Positions 33,879 to 42,433 of a stretch of DNA of 47,139 nt are shown one piece after another; the first letter of the stretch is position 1; every line of letters begins with the position of its first letter. The notes beneath the pieces were generated by a model that worked only from the letters and a program-made list of their open reading frames with translations, did not search any database and was not told the DNA's origin. This stretch comes from Cyanobacteria bacterium UBA7753 (GTDB lineage: Bacteria > Cyanobacteriota > Vampirovibrionia > Gastranaerophilales > Gastranaerophilaceae). Made by a program: the position numbers and the translations under genes. The DNA lies in assembly GCA_002481545.1 (NCBI GenBank), contig DLEF01000063.1, positions 1 through 47,139 of the forward strand. Reading direction: 5' to 3'.

Positions 33879-35697
33879 GGTTCCTCGGTTGGTCTACGTC
33901 TTTACCCAAAAATTCCGCTATATAGTATGCAATCAACTGGAGAGGTATAATTGCCAATATAGGTGATAAATACTCATCCGTTTCAGGGATTGTGATAATA
34001 TCATCAAACAAATCTTTGAGGTTATCATCCGTTACGTTGGTCAAAGCAATCATTTTTGCGTTTCTTGCTTTTGCTTCTTCACTGTTAGACAAGATTTTGT
34101 CGTATACCTTACCTTTCATCATAATAGATAATACAGGTAAAGTTTCATCTAACATTGCAATAGGTCCGTGTTTAAGTTCCCCTGCCGTGTAGCCTGTAGC
34201 GTTTATATAACTGATTTCTTTTAACTTCAATGCTCCTTCTAATGCTGTCGGGAAGTTAATTCCTCTTGCAATATAGATAAAGTTTTTAGAGTTTGCATAT
34301 TTATGTGCAATTTTCTTTATCGGAGTTTCCTGTGATAATATTTCTTCCGCTTTTTCAGGCAGAACGATAAGTTCTTTCTTTAAGCGTTTTAGTAATTCTT
34401 TATCTGCCGAATTTTTAATTTCAGCAATGTATATAGCCAAAAGGTAAAATGCAACCAATTGCGCCATATAAGATTTTGTAGCTGCAACACTGACTTCAAT
34501 ACCCGCGCAAACAGAGATTAAGCTGTCTGCATATCTTGCCATTGTTGAATCAGGTCTGTTAGTGATAATCAAAATATGAGAACCTTTTTCTTTTGATTGT
34601 CTTACAGCCGTAATGGTGTCTGCAGTTTCTCCTGATTGAGATACCCCGATAACTAATGTGTTTTTATCGGTAACGGTTTTTCTGTAGATGTATTCGCTTG
34701 AAGGTTCTACGTCTACCGCTATGTTACAAAAATCTTCTATTATGTATTTTGCAACCATTGCTGCGTGGAGTGAAGTCCCGCAAGCAACAATCTGTATGCG
34801 GTTTAAGTCTTTTACCGCATCTTTATCAAGCTTAACTTCGCTTAAATTCAAAGGTTCATTGAGTCCTGTTATTTTACCGCTCAAAAGGTTACGTATAATA
34901 CTTGGTTGTTCGTGGATTTCTTTCATCATAAAGTGTTTGTAGCCCATTTTGCTCAAAGCTACAGGCTCCCACGGTAATACTTCAATTTTTCCTTTGAGTT
35001 CGTGATTGTCTTTATCAATCAATTTCATTGAATTTTTTGTCAAAGTAACTATTTGATTATCTTCGAGGTACATTGCCTTATTTGTATAATCAATGATTGC
35101 AGGAACATCAGATGCAACAACAAATTCGTTTTCTCCGATACCTACAACAAGCGGAGCATTTCTCTTTGTTGCGACAATTGTATCAGGTTCATCCTGATGC
35201 ATAACGCAGAGTGCATAAGCTCCTTCAATTTTTTCTGTTGCTACTCTTACGGCTTCCGTCAAATTATGGAGTTTGCCATATTCTTTTGCAATAAGGTGTG
35301 CAACTGTTTCCGTATCTGTTTGTGATTTGAAAACGCAGCCTTCTTTTTCTAATTTTTCTTTAAGTTCCTGATAGTTTTCAATAATACCGTTATGAACAAG
35401 AACTAGTTTTCCGCAATTGCAAGTATGCGGATGTGCGTTTATTGTTGTCGGAGCCCCGTGTGTAGCCCAGCGTATATGTCCGATACCGACGGTTGATTTG
35501 TCTAATTCGGATTTAATCGGGTTAATAATATCTTTAAGGTTGCTCAATTTCCCTACAGCTTTGTAGGTGTCAATGTGTTTTCCGTTATGGAGTGCAATCC
35601 CTGATGAATCATAACCTCTGTATTCAAGTTTTGTTAAACCGTTCAACAAAACATCTATTGCCGATCTGTAACCTATATATCCGACTATTCCACACAT
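33853..35697 (-). CDS. glmS: Glutamine-fructose-6-phosphate aminotransferase (isomerizing)
   Basis: Makes glucosamine 6-phosphate for peptidoglycan and lipopolysaccharide. 614 aa, full length. The Cys2 nucleophile of the glutaminase follows directly after Met (MCGIVGYIG), with RGYDSSG and HTRWATHG-type RWATHGAP motifs after it. The two SIS sugar-isomerase domains include ACGTSLHAA and SQSGETADT. The C-terminus LAKSVTVE is typical. An AAAGGAG ribosome binding site precedes the start. The 298-base upstream spacer has no glmS-ribozyme-like core that I can recognise. Confidence 0.97.
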   Translation of the reverse strand: MCGIVGYIGYRSAIDVLLNGLTKLEYRGYDSSGIALHNGKHIDTYKAVGKLSNLKDIINPIKSELDKSTVGIGHIRWATHGAPTTINAHPHTCNCGKLVLVHNGIIENYQELKEKLEKEGCVFKSQTDTETVAHLIAKEYGKLHNLTEAVRVATEKIEGAYALCVMHQDEPDTIVATKRNAPLVVGIGENEFVVASDVPAIIDYTNKAMYLEDNQIVTLTKNSMKLIDKDNHELKGKIEVLPWEPVALSKMGYKHFMMKEIHEQPSIIRNLLSGKITGLNEPLNLSEVKLDKDAVKDLNRIQIVACGTSLHAAMVAKYIIEDFCNIAVDVEPSSEYIYRKTVTDKNTLVIGVSQSGETADTITAVRQSKEKGSHILIITNRPDSTMARYADSLISVCAGIEVSVAATKSYMAQLVAFYLLAIYIAEIKNSADKELLKRLKKELIVLPEKAEEILSQETPIKKIAHKYANSKNFIYIARGINFPTALEGALKLKEISYINATGYTAGELKHGPIAMLDETLPVLSIMMKGKVYDKILSNSEEAKARNAKMIALTNVTDDNLKDLFDDIITIPETDEYLSPILAIIPLQLIAYYIAEFLGKDVDQPRNLAKSVTVE

Positions 35698-35834
35698 ATA
35701 TTTGTTCTCCTTTTATCAATATTGTAACCGAAATGATTACATTTTTTACTATTTATCGACTGACAATTATGTATCAGACTATATAATATCATTAACATAA
35801 ATAATAGTAAAACGTATCTCTTAATAATTTAAAA

Positions 35835-35861
35835 GTAGGGTGCGGTCACTACCGCACCAAC
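35835..35861 (+). repeat. GTAG-hairpin repeat, GGTGCGGT subfamily (copy 6)
   Basis: Exact 27-base copy in the divergent spacer between glmS and the gene at 35996. The rest of this 298-base spacer is AT-rich, with a TTTGTAACAAT site at 35914. Confidence 0.9.
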
Positions 35862-35913
35862 GTAATTTGTGTAAATTAATCATTTTTTACAAAAAGTTAT
35901 TTATATATTAAGT

Positions 35914-35924
35914 TTTGTAACAAT
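35914..35924. promoter_or_regulatory. TTTGTAACAAT site upstream of 35996
   Basis: The extended context TATTAAGTTTTGTAACAA is closely shared with the spacer before 40528 (TATTAAGTTTTGTTACGA). The site ends 72 bases before the start codon here and 74 bases before it there. Confidence 0.35.
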
Positions 35925-35995
35925 ATTCTTAAAATTCCTAAAGTTTTAGAAAAAAGTGTCGTACATGCATGCAGGAATAAAAAAGGAACAAGAAA

Positions 35996-36442
35996 ATGGC
36001 ACTGGACGTATCATATGTAAACAATTACGGATATGGAATTGATACAGCTAACATCAACAACACGATGAAGTTGATTACTAACAATGCTGCTCAAAAAACC
36101 GCTAATACGCCTGAAGCTATGGTTGAACAAAATGTTCAAAGTACAAACTCAGCTTTGTTGTATGAGTATACTCAAAACATTGCGAAATCAAACATTGCTC
36201 AACAGCTTGTACTTGATAACAATTTAAAAGAAACTTTGAAATTCTTAAAATCAGAAGCCGCTAAAAGATTCTTCACATATTCTAAAAAGAAACATGCAAT
36301 ATCTGAAGTATTAACGGAAAATGATATTAACGATTTCCAATCAAACGAAGAAGCTAAAGAAGAAGATGATATTGACAATCTCGATAATCTTGAGCTTTTC
36401 GATATAAAAATTGATATGAGCAAAAATATTTTTGCTGCTTAG
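35996..36442 (+). CDS. Small unknown protein (acidic C-terminus)
   Basis: Not recognised, 148 aa, no signal peptide. Asn-rich N-terminal part (VSYVNNYGYGIDTANINNTM), a predicted helical middle with LKFLKSEAAKRFFTYSKKK, and an acidic Asp/Glu/Asn-rich segment near the end (EEAKEEDDIDNLDNLE). An AAGGAAC ribosome binding site and a strong terminator frame it as a real single-gene unit. It shares an upstream sequence motif with the EF-hand/CHAP-like gene at 40528. Confidence 0.7.
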   Translation: MALDVSYVNNYGYGIDTANINNTMKLITNNAAQKTANTPEAMVEQNVQSTNSALLYEYTQNIAKSNIAQQLVLDNNLKETLKFLKSEAAKRFFTYSKKKHAISEVLTENDINDFQSNEEAKEEDDIDNLDNLELFDIKIDMSKNIFAA

Positions 36443-36476
36443 AGATTAGGATAGGTAAAAGGTAAAGATAGTTGTA

Positions 36477-36503
36477 AACTCCTGATTTATCAGGAGTTTT
36501 TTA
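36477..36503 (+). terminator. Terminator after 35996 gene
   Basis: Eight-base stem ACTCCTGA / TCAGGAGT, loop TTTA, then a T-run. Confidence 0.9.
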
Positions 36504-36525
36504 TTGTGTAAATGTTTAAATTTAC

Positions 36526-36562
36526 AAAAAAAAATGCCCTAAACCGTCATCTGTTCAGGGCC
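36526..36562 (-). terminator. Possible terminator of the GLUG-repeat gene
   Basis: On the minus strand GCCCT / AGGGC with a 16-base loop, followed by an uninterrupted T-run. The short stem lowers confidence. Confidence 0.5.
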
Positions 36563-36588
36563 GTCGTCATCTTTTATATATCTAATTT

Positions 36589-37833
36589 CTAATAGTTTAT
36601 TACTTCCTCATCCGTGATATTTCCGAATGTTTTGGAATATTTTTCATTTCCGCTGTAACCGCAATTTTTAAATGTTATAAAATTGTAGTTTCTTGATTTG
36701 CGGTGTTTTGTTTTTATATAAATATGTCCCGCAAAAGCTCCGACATTTGAGTCTGAACCCGTTACGTTGCCTGATGAATTGCAATTTTCTATTCTGTATC
36801 CTGTATATGCGCGATCATCAAAACATAAATACATCCCTAAAAATCCGCCTACGTTGGTTACCCCTGTAACATTTCCGCCTGCGTAGCAATTGTTTGCGGA
36901 AGTATAATAATTCGGATTATTTTCTCCGCCGTATATGATACCTGCAAATCCGCCGATACCGTTTCTGCCTGTAACTGTTCCCGTTGCATACGCATTGCTT
37001 ATGCAAGCGATAGTTTCTGCGTGTTCTGCCATAGATGCTCCGACTAATCCGCCTACCGCATCATTACCTTCTACGTTAGCGAGAGAATAGACATTGTCAT
37101 ATTTTACGCTGTTGCCCTTTTCTATATACAAAAGCCCGATTAGTCCGCCGGTTCCGCAGGAATATATTTTGTTATCTGAGGCTATATCATCAATTGATGA
37201 TGTTGTTGTGCTTACAACATTACCTGTTACATAGCAGTTATAGATATTTGTTGTTTTAGCGTAGCCGATGAGTCCCCCTGTGTATGACAATCTTCCTTTT
37301 ATATCAAGGTTTTCAAGTCCTACATTTTTAATTGTGGCAGAGGTTGTGTTAGCAAATAACCCTTGTATTCCTTTCAGATTGGATATTACATATCCGTTGC
37401 CGTCAAAGGTGCCTTGGAAACGGCGTATGCCTGCCCACATCATACAATCTGACATATCTATATCGGAGGATAGCGTAACTGTCAAATTTTCTGATGAAAA
37501 ATTGCAGTCCCCCGATATCATTTCAAACTGTTTCAAGCCTTCGGCAGAATTTATTTGGCAAACTTCTGCGGACATAATATCTTCTGCTTTTGACTCATTT
37601 GTGACCGTATAAATTGATTTGTCGATTGGTGCATGCGTATTATCAAATTCCGCATATGATTTCAAATTTTCGTTTTCATCAATTATGTTTTCCGAAGATT
37701 TAGAATTATATCTTGTGATAATTGCAGGTGTAACATAATTGTCTGAATTGTTATCCTGTAACAGTTTACATTCTATTTTATTGATTTTGTCAAGCAAAAC
37801 CGGGACTTTGACCCTTGAAGATGCAATTTCCAT
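36589..37833 (-). CDS. GLUG-repeat protein
   Basis: 414 aa. From about residue 150 onward it is built of GLUG-type repeats (GGLIGYAKTTNIYNCYVTGN, then VGGLVGASMAE, IGGFAGIIYGG, VGGFLGMYL, and a last VGAFAGHIY). About five units alternate with N-CY/YA-TG-V-G strands and are predicted to form a parallel beta-helix. GLUG repeats are found in bacterial surface proteins. Unusually there is no N-terminal signal peptide: the first 100 residues are charged (MEIASSRVKVPVLLDKINKI start). An AAGGG ribosome binding site supports the ATG at 37833. The export route, if any, is unknown. Confidence 0.8.
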   Translation of the reverse strand: MEIASSRVKVPVLLDKINKIECKLLQDNNSDNYVTPAIITRYNSKSSENIIDENENLKSYAEFDNTHAPIDKSIYTVTNESKAEDIMSAEVCQINSAEGLKQFEMISGDCNFSSENLTVTLSSDIDMSDCMMWAGIRRFQGTFDGNGYVISNLKGIQGLFANTTSATIKNVGLENLDIKGRLSYTGGLIGYAKTTNIYNCYVTGNVVSTTTSSIDDIASDNKIYSCGTGGLIGLLYIEKGNSVKYDNVYSLANVEGNDAVGGLVGASMAEHAETIACISNAYATGTVTGRNGIGGFAGIIYGGENNPNYYTSANNCYAGGNVTGVTNVGGFLGMYLCFDDRAYTGYRIENCNSSGNVTGSDSNVGAFAGHIYIKTKHRKSRNYNFITFKNCGYSGNEKYSKTFGNITDEEVINY

Positions 37834-38109
37834 AATAGCCCTTTTCTACAACACTATGACCGCTCAAACTCCATATACACAACTTTTTTGAGCTTAACTT
37901 TTTACAACTAATACAATTCCCGTTTCCCTAAACATAATACTTAAACTGTGCCGGATATCTTGATTCCTTTCTGGATTTAATATCGGTTGATACGTACTTA
38001 TACCATGTTTTTAACCCTAATGTCAAGAACTTCTTTCCATGTTCTTAACAAAACTCTATCCTAAAAAAATAAAATCAAATTATATAAGGAATACAAGGGT
38101 ATAAAAATG

Positions 38110-38556
38110 TTAACGTTTCATTTGTCTTTCAATATCCCTTTTTTGAGATTTCTTAGCTAAAGCCTCTCTTTTATCGTATAATTTTTTACCTTTTCCCAGT
38201 CCGAGTTCGATTTTTGCATGCCCTCTGTAAAGGAACATTTCGGTCGGAACTAAGGTATAACCGTCTTTTTTAATTTTTATATCAAGTTTTAAGATTTCTT
38301 TTTTGTTTAATAACAATTTTCTTATTCTATCGGATTTGTGATTGTATCTGTTCCCTTGTTCGTAAGGTGATATATGACATCCGTAAAGAAAAACTTCACC
38401 GTTTTCTATTCTGGCAAAGCTGTCTTTCAAGTTTACCGCATTTTTTCTGACTGATTTTATTTCTGTTCCGGTCAGAACAATCCCAGCAATATACTTTTCG
38501 GATATTGTGTAGTCATGAAATGCCTTTTTGTTAACGTTGATAATTTTTCTTTCCAT
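38110..38556 (-). CDS. smpB: SsrA-binding protein SmpB
   Basis: Binds tmRNA and brings it to stalled ribosomes in trans-translation. 148 aa. Conserved blocks: NKKAFHDYTISEKYIAGIVL, TGTEIKSVRKNAVNLKDSFA, and the HISPYEQGNRYNH region. A basic C-terminal tail (KKLYDKREALAKKSQKRDIE) inserts in the mRNA channel. The promoter ends 8 positions before the ATG and no ribosome binding site exists, predicting a leaderless mRNA. The 276-base spacer downstream holds only a short AAGAAC / GTTCTT inverted repeat (38027-38046). No ssrA gene is recognised here. Confidence 0.96.
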   Translation of the reverse strand: MERKIINVNKKAFHDYTISEKYIAGIVLTGTEIKSVRKNAVNLKDSFARIENGEVFLYGCHISPYEQGNRYNHKSDRIRKLLLNKKEILKLDIKIKKDGYTLVPTEMFLYRGHAKIELGLGKGKKLYDKREALAKKSQKRDIERQMKR

Positions 38557-38563
38557 AGCAATT

Positions 38564-38592
38564 ATGATAGCTTAACCCTGTTTCTATTTCAA
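38564..38592 (-). promoter_or_regulatory. Promoter of leaderless smpB
   Basis: -35 TTGAAA (38592-38587), 17-bp spacer, -10 TATCAT (38569-38564), seven bases, ATG. Confidence 0.6.
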
Positions 38593-38621
38593 GGTATAAA
38601 AGGATAGCGGGTAAAAATGTT

Positions 38622-39722
38622 TTAGAATTTTTCAATACGGAATATTGTAGAATATTTATGCGGACCGTAATAAAGCTCTATTAAAAGGAAGTTGTTGTCC
38701 AAATCCGTAAGTTCAACGTTTGTTGAAACAGCAGGTCTTCTTTTGGATTTGCGTACATATTTGCCCCATGCGTTTAGGAACTTTAATTGCCATCTTTGTG
38801 ACATGTGCATATCCAACTCAGGCAGTGTGTCTCTGTAGTAAAATTCCGGCGTATAGTCTCTTGAGAAAACAGGAATTGTATATTTTACAACGCCTGATTC
38901 TTTAAACAGAATATACCATTTCCCCTTATACTCACGCGGGGTTAACAGATAATACCCCGGTTCAATCGTAATCGTTTTAAAATACAGTGGCGAATTTAGT
39001 CTCAACAACGGATACGGTGACCACATAGTATCTTTCATATCATAATATTGATCGGGATCCATTTCGTGTACAAAAGTAAATGTCGGGACGGGCATGTCTC
39101 TGTATGCTTGTTCATAATCCGCTTGAGTGTATGTTTTTGCTGTTTGTGGAGTGTCGCTTTTGATTTCTTCATCCAAACTTTTTATATACGGATCGTTTTC
39201 CGCATCGTTGTAGCCTTTGTATTTGTTCTTAGCTTTTTTATCTTCTTTGTCTGTTTTGGCTGTATCTTTTTGAGTCTTACCTCTGCCGAATAACTTCTTT
39301 TTTTGTTTTGCTTGTTCTGTTGTTGTCGTATTACTTACATTTTGAGTCGGGGTAAAGTTGTTATTTTTTACGTTTTCTTTCGTTTCATCATTATTTATCG
39401 GGTTATATTCCCCTGTGTCTGATGAGTCTGTTTGCACATTCTCGGAGTTAGTATTTGTAGAATTTGTATTTACATTGTTGTTTGTGTTTGTTGAGGTGTC
39501 TTCGTCTTCATCCACATATTCGTAATCGTCATCATTTTCGGTGCTTGTGTCTTCTTCCGGCTGTACATCCTCTCTTTGTTTAAAGACGCCCGGTTTATAG
39601 TCGGATTCCGTTGTCGGAACTTCACTCCTTACATCGGGTGCTGCAGGGCGCATTTCAGGTGCCGGTGCCGCAAAACCCGACATTGAACATAACATGAAAA
39701 ATAATATTAAACTTCTCTTCAT
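38622..39722 (-). CDS. Exported unknown protein with low-complexity linker
   Basis: Not recognised, 366 aa. Signal peptide MKRSLILFFMLCSMSGFAAP. A long disordered Asn/Thr/Asp/Glu linker follows (about residues 50-190). The C-terminal domain (about 200-366) contains YYDMKDTMWSPYPLLRLNSP, IEPGYYLLTPREYKGKWYIL and MSQRWQLKFLNAWGKYVRKS. It looks like a folded, Trp/Tyr-rich domain held away from the membrane by the linker. The promoter TTGTTT / 17 bp / TAAAAT is 6 bases before the ATG, so the transcript is predicted to be leaderless. Confidence 0.75.
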   Translation of the reverse strand: MKRSLILFFMLCSMSGFAAPAPEMRPAAPDVRSEVPTTESDYKPGVFKQREDVQPEEDTSTENDDDYEYVDEDEDTSTNTNNNVNTNSTNTNSENVQTDSSDTGEYNPINNDETKENVKNNNFTPTQNVSNTTTTEQAKQKKKLFGRGKTQKDTAKTDKEDKKAKNKYKGYNDAENDPYIKSLDEEIKSDTPQTAKTYTQADYEQAYRDMPVPTFTFVHEMDPDQYYDMKDTMWSPYPLLRLNSPLYFKTITIEPGYYLLTPREYKGKWYILFKESGVVKYTIPVFSRDYTPEFYYRDTLPELDMHMSQRWQLKFLNAWGKYVRKSKRRPAVSTNVELTDLDNNFLLIELYYGPHKYSTIFRIEKF

Positions 39723-39728
39723 ACAAAT

Positions 39729-39757
39729 ATTTTAATGATTTATTTATAAAAAAACAA
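39729..39757 (-). promoter_or_regulatory. Promoter of leaderless exported protein gene
   Basis: -35 TTGTTT (39757-39752), 17-bp spacer, -10 TAAAAT (39734-39729), six bases, ATG at 39722. Confidence 0.6.
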
Positions 39758-39803
39758 ATCTTTAACGAACAATAGTAAACAATTGAATTTAAAATCTCAG
39801 AAA

Positions 39804-40238
39804 TTAATAATACTCGTTATCGTCATCACTGTCATCATCATCTTCGTGTTTTTCTTCAGGAACATGCTCTTTTCTTCGCTGATGTTTGGAATTTTCTTCG
39901 TCATCATCCGATGAAACTCCCGAAACGAATTTTTCAGTTTCTTCAAGAAGTTTCTTCAAATCAGCGTTAGGGTTATATTTAGGCATTTTAGAATTGATGA
40001 TGGATGCGACATTGAGCATTGCCAACGAATTTAGAGTTGCATTCAGTTGGGCACTGTTGTCTATATATTTATTAGTGTTTATTGCCTGTTCTTCTTCGGG
40101 TGCGTCTACGCGTCCGTACTCGGTACCTTGACTCTGCCTGTCGTCGGCTGTCTTAGCTGCCGTACCGGATATGTCGCCACTTTTAAAGTTAAAAGCACCT
40201 GCCACACCATAGAAGCCTGCGGCTCTGTTATCTACCAT
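39804..40238 (-). CDS. Small unknown protein with acidic tail
   Basis: Not recognised, 144 aa, no signal peptide. N-terminus MVDNRAAGFYGVAGAFNFKS, a helical middle (LNATLNSLAMLNVASII), and a very acidic end (EEKHEDDDDSDDDNEYY). An AGAGGT ribosome binding site supports the start. It is similar in style to the 35996 product, with an ordered N-terminal half and an acidic C-terminus. Confidence 0.65.
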   Translation of the reverse strand: MVDNRAAGFYGVAGAFNFKSGDISGTAAKTADDRQSQGTEYGRVDAPEEEQAINTNKYIDNSAQLNATLNSLAMLNVASIINSKMPKYNPNADLKKLLEETEKFVSGVSSDDDEENSKHQRRKEHVPEEKHEDDDDSDDDNEYY

Positions 40239-40294
40239 CGGAGTTACCTCTTTTTAGTTGTTGCTTAGTGATGTGTCCTGTCGCTGTTTATTTA

Positions 40295-40314
40295 AGCATA
40301 CCCTTCCGTATGCT
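40295..40314. other. Seven-base hairpin in the divergent spacer
   Basis: AGCATAC / GTATGCT around CCTTCC, in the 289-base spacer between the genes at 40238 (-) and 40528 (+). There is no T-run, so it may be a leader structure of the minus-strand gene. The rest of the spacer holds the TTTGTTACGAA site at 40444 and AT-rich DNA. Confidence 0.5.
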
Positions 40315-40443
40315 ATCTTAAATCATCTGAAAGAATTATTTTGCTAGTTAATAATTGTATTTTTTACACGCATTCGCTGTAATCCAGTCATATTCGGAAA
40401 AACTTATATTTACAATTCTTAATAATTTTTAAGTGTATTAAGT

Positions 40444-40454
40444 TTTGTTACGAA
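40444..40454. promoter_or_regulatory. TTTGTTACGAA site upstream of 40528
   Basis: It shares its TATTAAG prefix and nearly the same distance to the start codon with the site before 35996. Confidence 0.35.
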
Positions 40455-40527
40455 AATCGTTCTCTTGAAATCGGGATGGCAAAAATGTTTTTTTTAATAT
40501 GTGAAGTAGTAATAAAAGAGAGCTAAA

Positions 40528-41991
40528 ATGCCGGATAACATATCATTAAATGATTTATTTAAAACAGGATTGAAAAAAGATCAATTCAAAGCAGGTGTTG
40601 TTGCAGGTAAAGACAATGACAATTTAAGTCAAGTATACTCTTTATTCGGTGATGATATAGAAGGCTCTGCCGATAATATCTTTGCTGCTATGGATACTAA
40701 TAACAACGGAACTCTTGATGAAGTTGAGATAAACGAGTTAAAAAATAAATTTAGTGATGAAAACAATAATGATGTTTCGGAAAATGATGTAACGGCACTT
40801 GCTATGGAGTCCGTAATGAAAAAATACGGAACCACTAAACCTTCTCAAATGTACGCAAATGCTATGAGCAAAGCAGGTGACAACAGAACATCCGATTATG
40901 TTCCGAGTTTGGATAATCAAATACAGGCATGTCAGGATTTAATTACAAATCGTAGAATTTCTGCAAAGACTAAAATAGATTCTTACCAAAATGAAATTGA
41001 TAAGATTACCCAAGAATGTGCTGATAATAAAGGAATAAATACTTCAAAATACAGGCAAACCACGGAACAGTTAAAAGATTTAAACGCAAAAGCGGAAGAT
41101 AATTCGGCTAAATTAGAACAAAAGCAACGCGAGCTTGAAAATGCAAAACAAGAAAAAGTTTCTTTAGATAAAGAATTAAAGCGACTCCAAGAAGATCCCG
41201 AGAAGAATAAAGCCGAGATTGAGGGTGTTCAATTCGATTTGCAGACGAATGCTAAAACTATTTCCGGTTTAACATCTGAGATAGACAATTTAAGCGCGAC
41301 TAAGACTTCTTTGTCGAGTCAAATCAAATCAGATTCAAAAAATCAAAAGGCTTATCAGGAGGAAATAATTTCAGGTAATGCCGAGGCAAAGACTAAAATC
41401 CGTGATTTAAAAAACAAAATTAAAGCGGAAGAAAAAGACAGAGATACAGATATAAAGAATTATCAAAATGAAATTGACAGGTTATCCAAGGCAAGAGAAT
41501 ATGCGATTGCCCAAATGAATAAACAGGCAGCAACTGCATCTGATAATCCTGTGGACGCTGATTTTAACAATACAGGTAAAAATTGTCCTGATTTGAATGG
41601 TGTTAATTACTCATCGGCTAAAGGACAAAAACTGGCTGATTATATGAGAAAACATTCTATCGGCTTTACGGGACATTGTTCAAGATACGTAGCTAACGGG
41701 CTCGCAGCGACTGGCTTAGGACATGAACGTACCGCCTCTGCGCATATGATGGATACGCCATTATCTAAAAACAGTAATTTTAAAGAGATAACAGTCTCTT
41801 CTCAAGCAGAGTTAAAGAATTTGCCTGCAGGATGTATTATTGTTTATGAGGCAGGAGCTGCAGGATATAATAAGACGCACGGTCATATTGAAGTAACACT
41901 CGGCAACGGGACAAACTGCAGTGACGGTATAACGAAAAATCCGAGATATGCTGCGGGTGAGAAAATGCATGTCTTTGTTCCGGTAGCTTAG
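40528..41991 (+). CDS. EF-hand / coiled-coil / CHAP-like cysteine hydrolase protein
   Basis: 487 aa, no signal peptide. A canonical EF-hand loop spans Asp56-Glu67 (DTNNNGTLDEVE, with Asp/Asn/Asn/Thr/Asp/Glu at positions 1,3,5,7,9,12), predicting calcium binding. A long coiled coil covers about residues 125-335. The C-terminal 120 residues look like a CHAP or related papain-fold amidase: Cys384 in GHCSRYVANGL, His451/His453 in THGHIEV, and GCIIVYEAG before it. Papain-fold enzymes of this kind cut peptidoglycan or peptides. Family assignment of the C-terminal domain is by motif only. The start is supported by AGAGAG five bases upstream. Confidence 0.7.
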   Translation: MPDNISLNDLFKTGLKKDQFKAGVVAGKDNDNLSQVYSLFGDDIEGSADNIFAAMDTNNNGTLDEVEINELKNKFSDENNNDVSENDVTALAMESVMKKYGTTKPSQMYANAMSKAGDNRTSDYVPSLDNQIQACQDLITNRRISAKTKIDSYQNEIDKITQECADNKGINTSKYRQTTEQLKDLNAKAEDNSAKLEQKQRELENAKQEKVSLDKELKRLQEDPEKNKAEIEGVQFDLQTNAKTISGLTSEIDNLSATKTSLSSQIKSDSKNQKAYQEEIISGNAEAKTKIRDLKNKIKAEEKDRDTDIKNYQNEIDRLSKAREYAIAQMNKQAATASDNPVDADFNNTGKNCPDLNGVNYSSAKGQKLADYMRKHSIGFTGHCSRYVANGLAATGLGHERTASAHMMDTPLSKNSNFKEITVSSQAELKNLPAGCIIVYEAGAAGYNKTHGHIEVTLGNGTNCSDGITKNPRYAAGEKMHVFVPVA

Positions 41992-42116
41992 TCTTAATAA
42001 TATTGTGTAACCAATTTGTTTAGTCGTGCGTGTCGTTCTGATAATTTTTATTATCAGTATTAAAGGAGAACCCCCTCACTGCATTTGTACGGCTCATTCT
42101 TCGCCTACAACTGCTG

Positions 42117-42140
42117 TCTCTCCCACAGATAGTGGCGAGA
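42117..42140. repeat. CTCTCCCAC-type intergenic repeat (copy 2)
   Basis: Second copy of the element at 5363-5386: CTCTCCCACAG, six variable bases, then GGCGAGA. Confidence 0.5.
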
Positions 42141-42143
42141 CGA

Positions 42144-42188
42144 ATGCTTTTGCGTAAGCAAAAGCATAACCTTTGCTTTGCAAAGGTT
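42144..42188. repeat. Two tandem perfect hairpins
   Basis: First: ATGCTTTTGC / GCAAAAGCAT with loop GTAA (42144-42167). Directly after it: AACCTTTGC / GCAAAGGTT with loop TTT (42168-42188). No base separates them. Confidence 0.85.
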
Positions 42189-42433
42189 AACCCTCGCTCC
42201 TCTGCGGGAGAGGGTGCCGAAGGCGGGTGAGGGGTGTATCCGCAGAGCGGATTCTTAGTGCCCTAGTGCCTTAGTATCTGAGTGTCTTCATTATTTACCC
42301 CTTCTGATAATAAAATTATCCTCACTTATAATTAATCATCTAAATGAATGATGCATGATCATGACTATTTTTGTATTATTGACGATGGAAAGTGTTGTCA
42401 AAAATATAACAGAGATGGAGAGGAATTTAATTT

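Larger units (their letters stand above)
41992..42433. other. Gene-free spacer with stacked hairpins
   Basis: 442 bases with no gene I can support. It contains the CTCTCCCAC repeat, two consecutive hairpins at 42144-42188, then a GC-rich run (CTCCTCTGCGGGAGAGGG) near 42196-42213 that can also fold. The short frames here have no ribosome binding site or family match. Confidence 0.7.

Noticed and set aside
35698..35995. glmS ribozyme in the glmS leader
   Set aside because: No recognisable ribozyme core; the spacer contains a GTAG-hairpin repeat and AT-rich promoter DNA.
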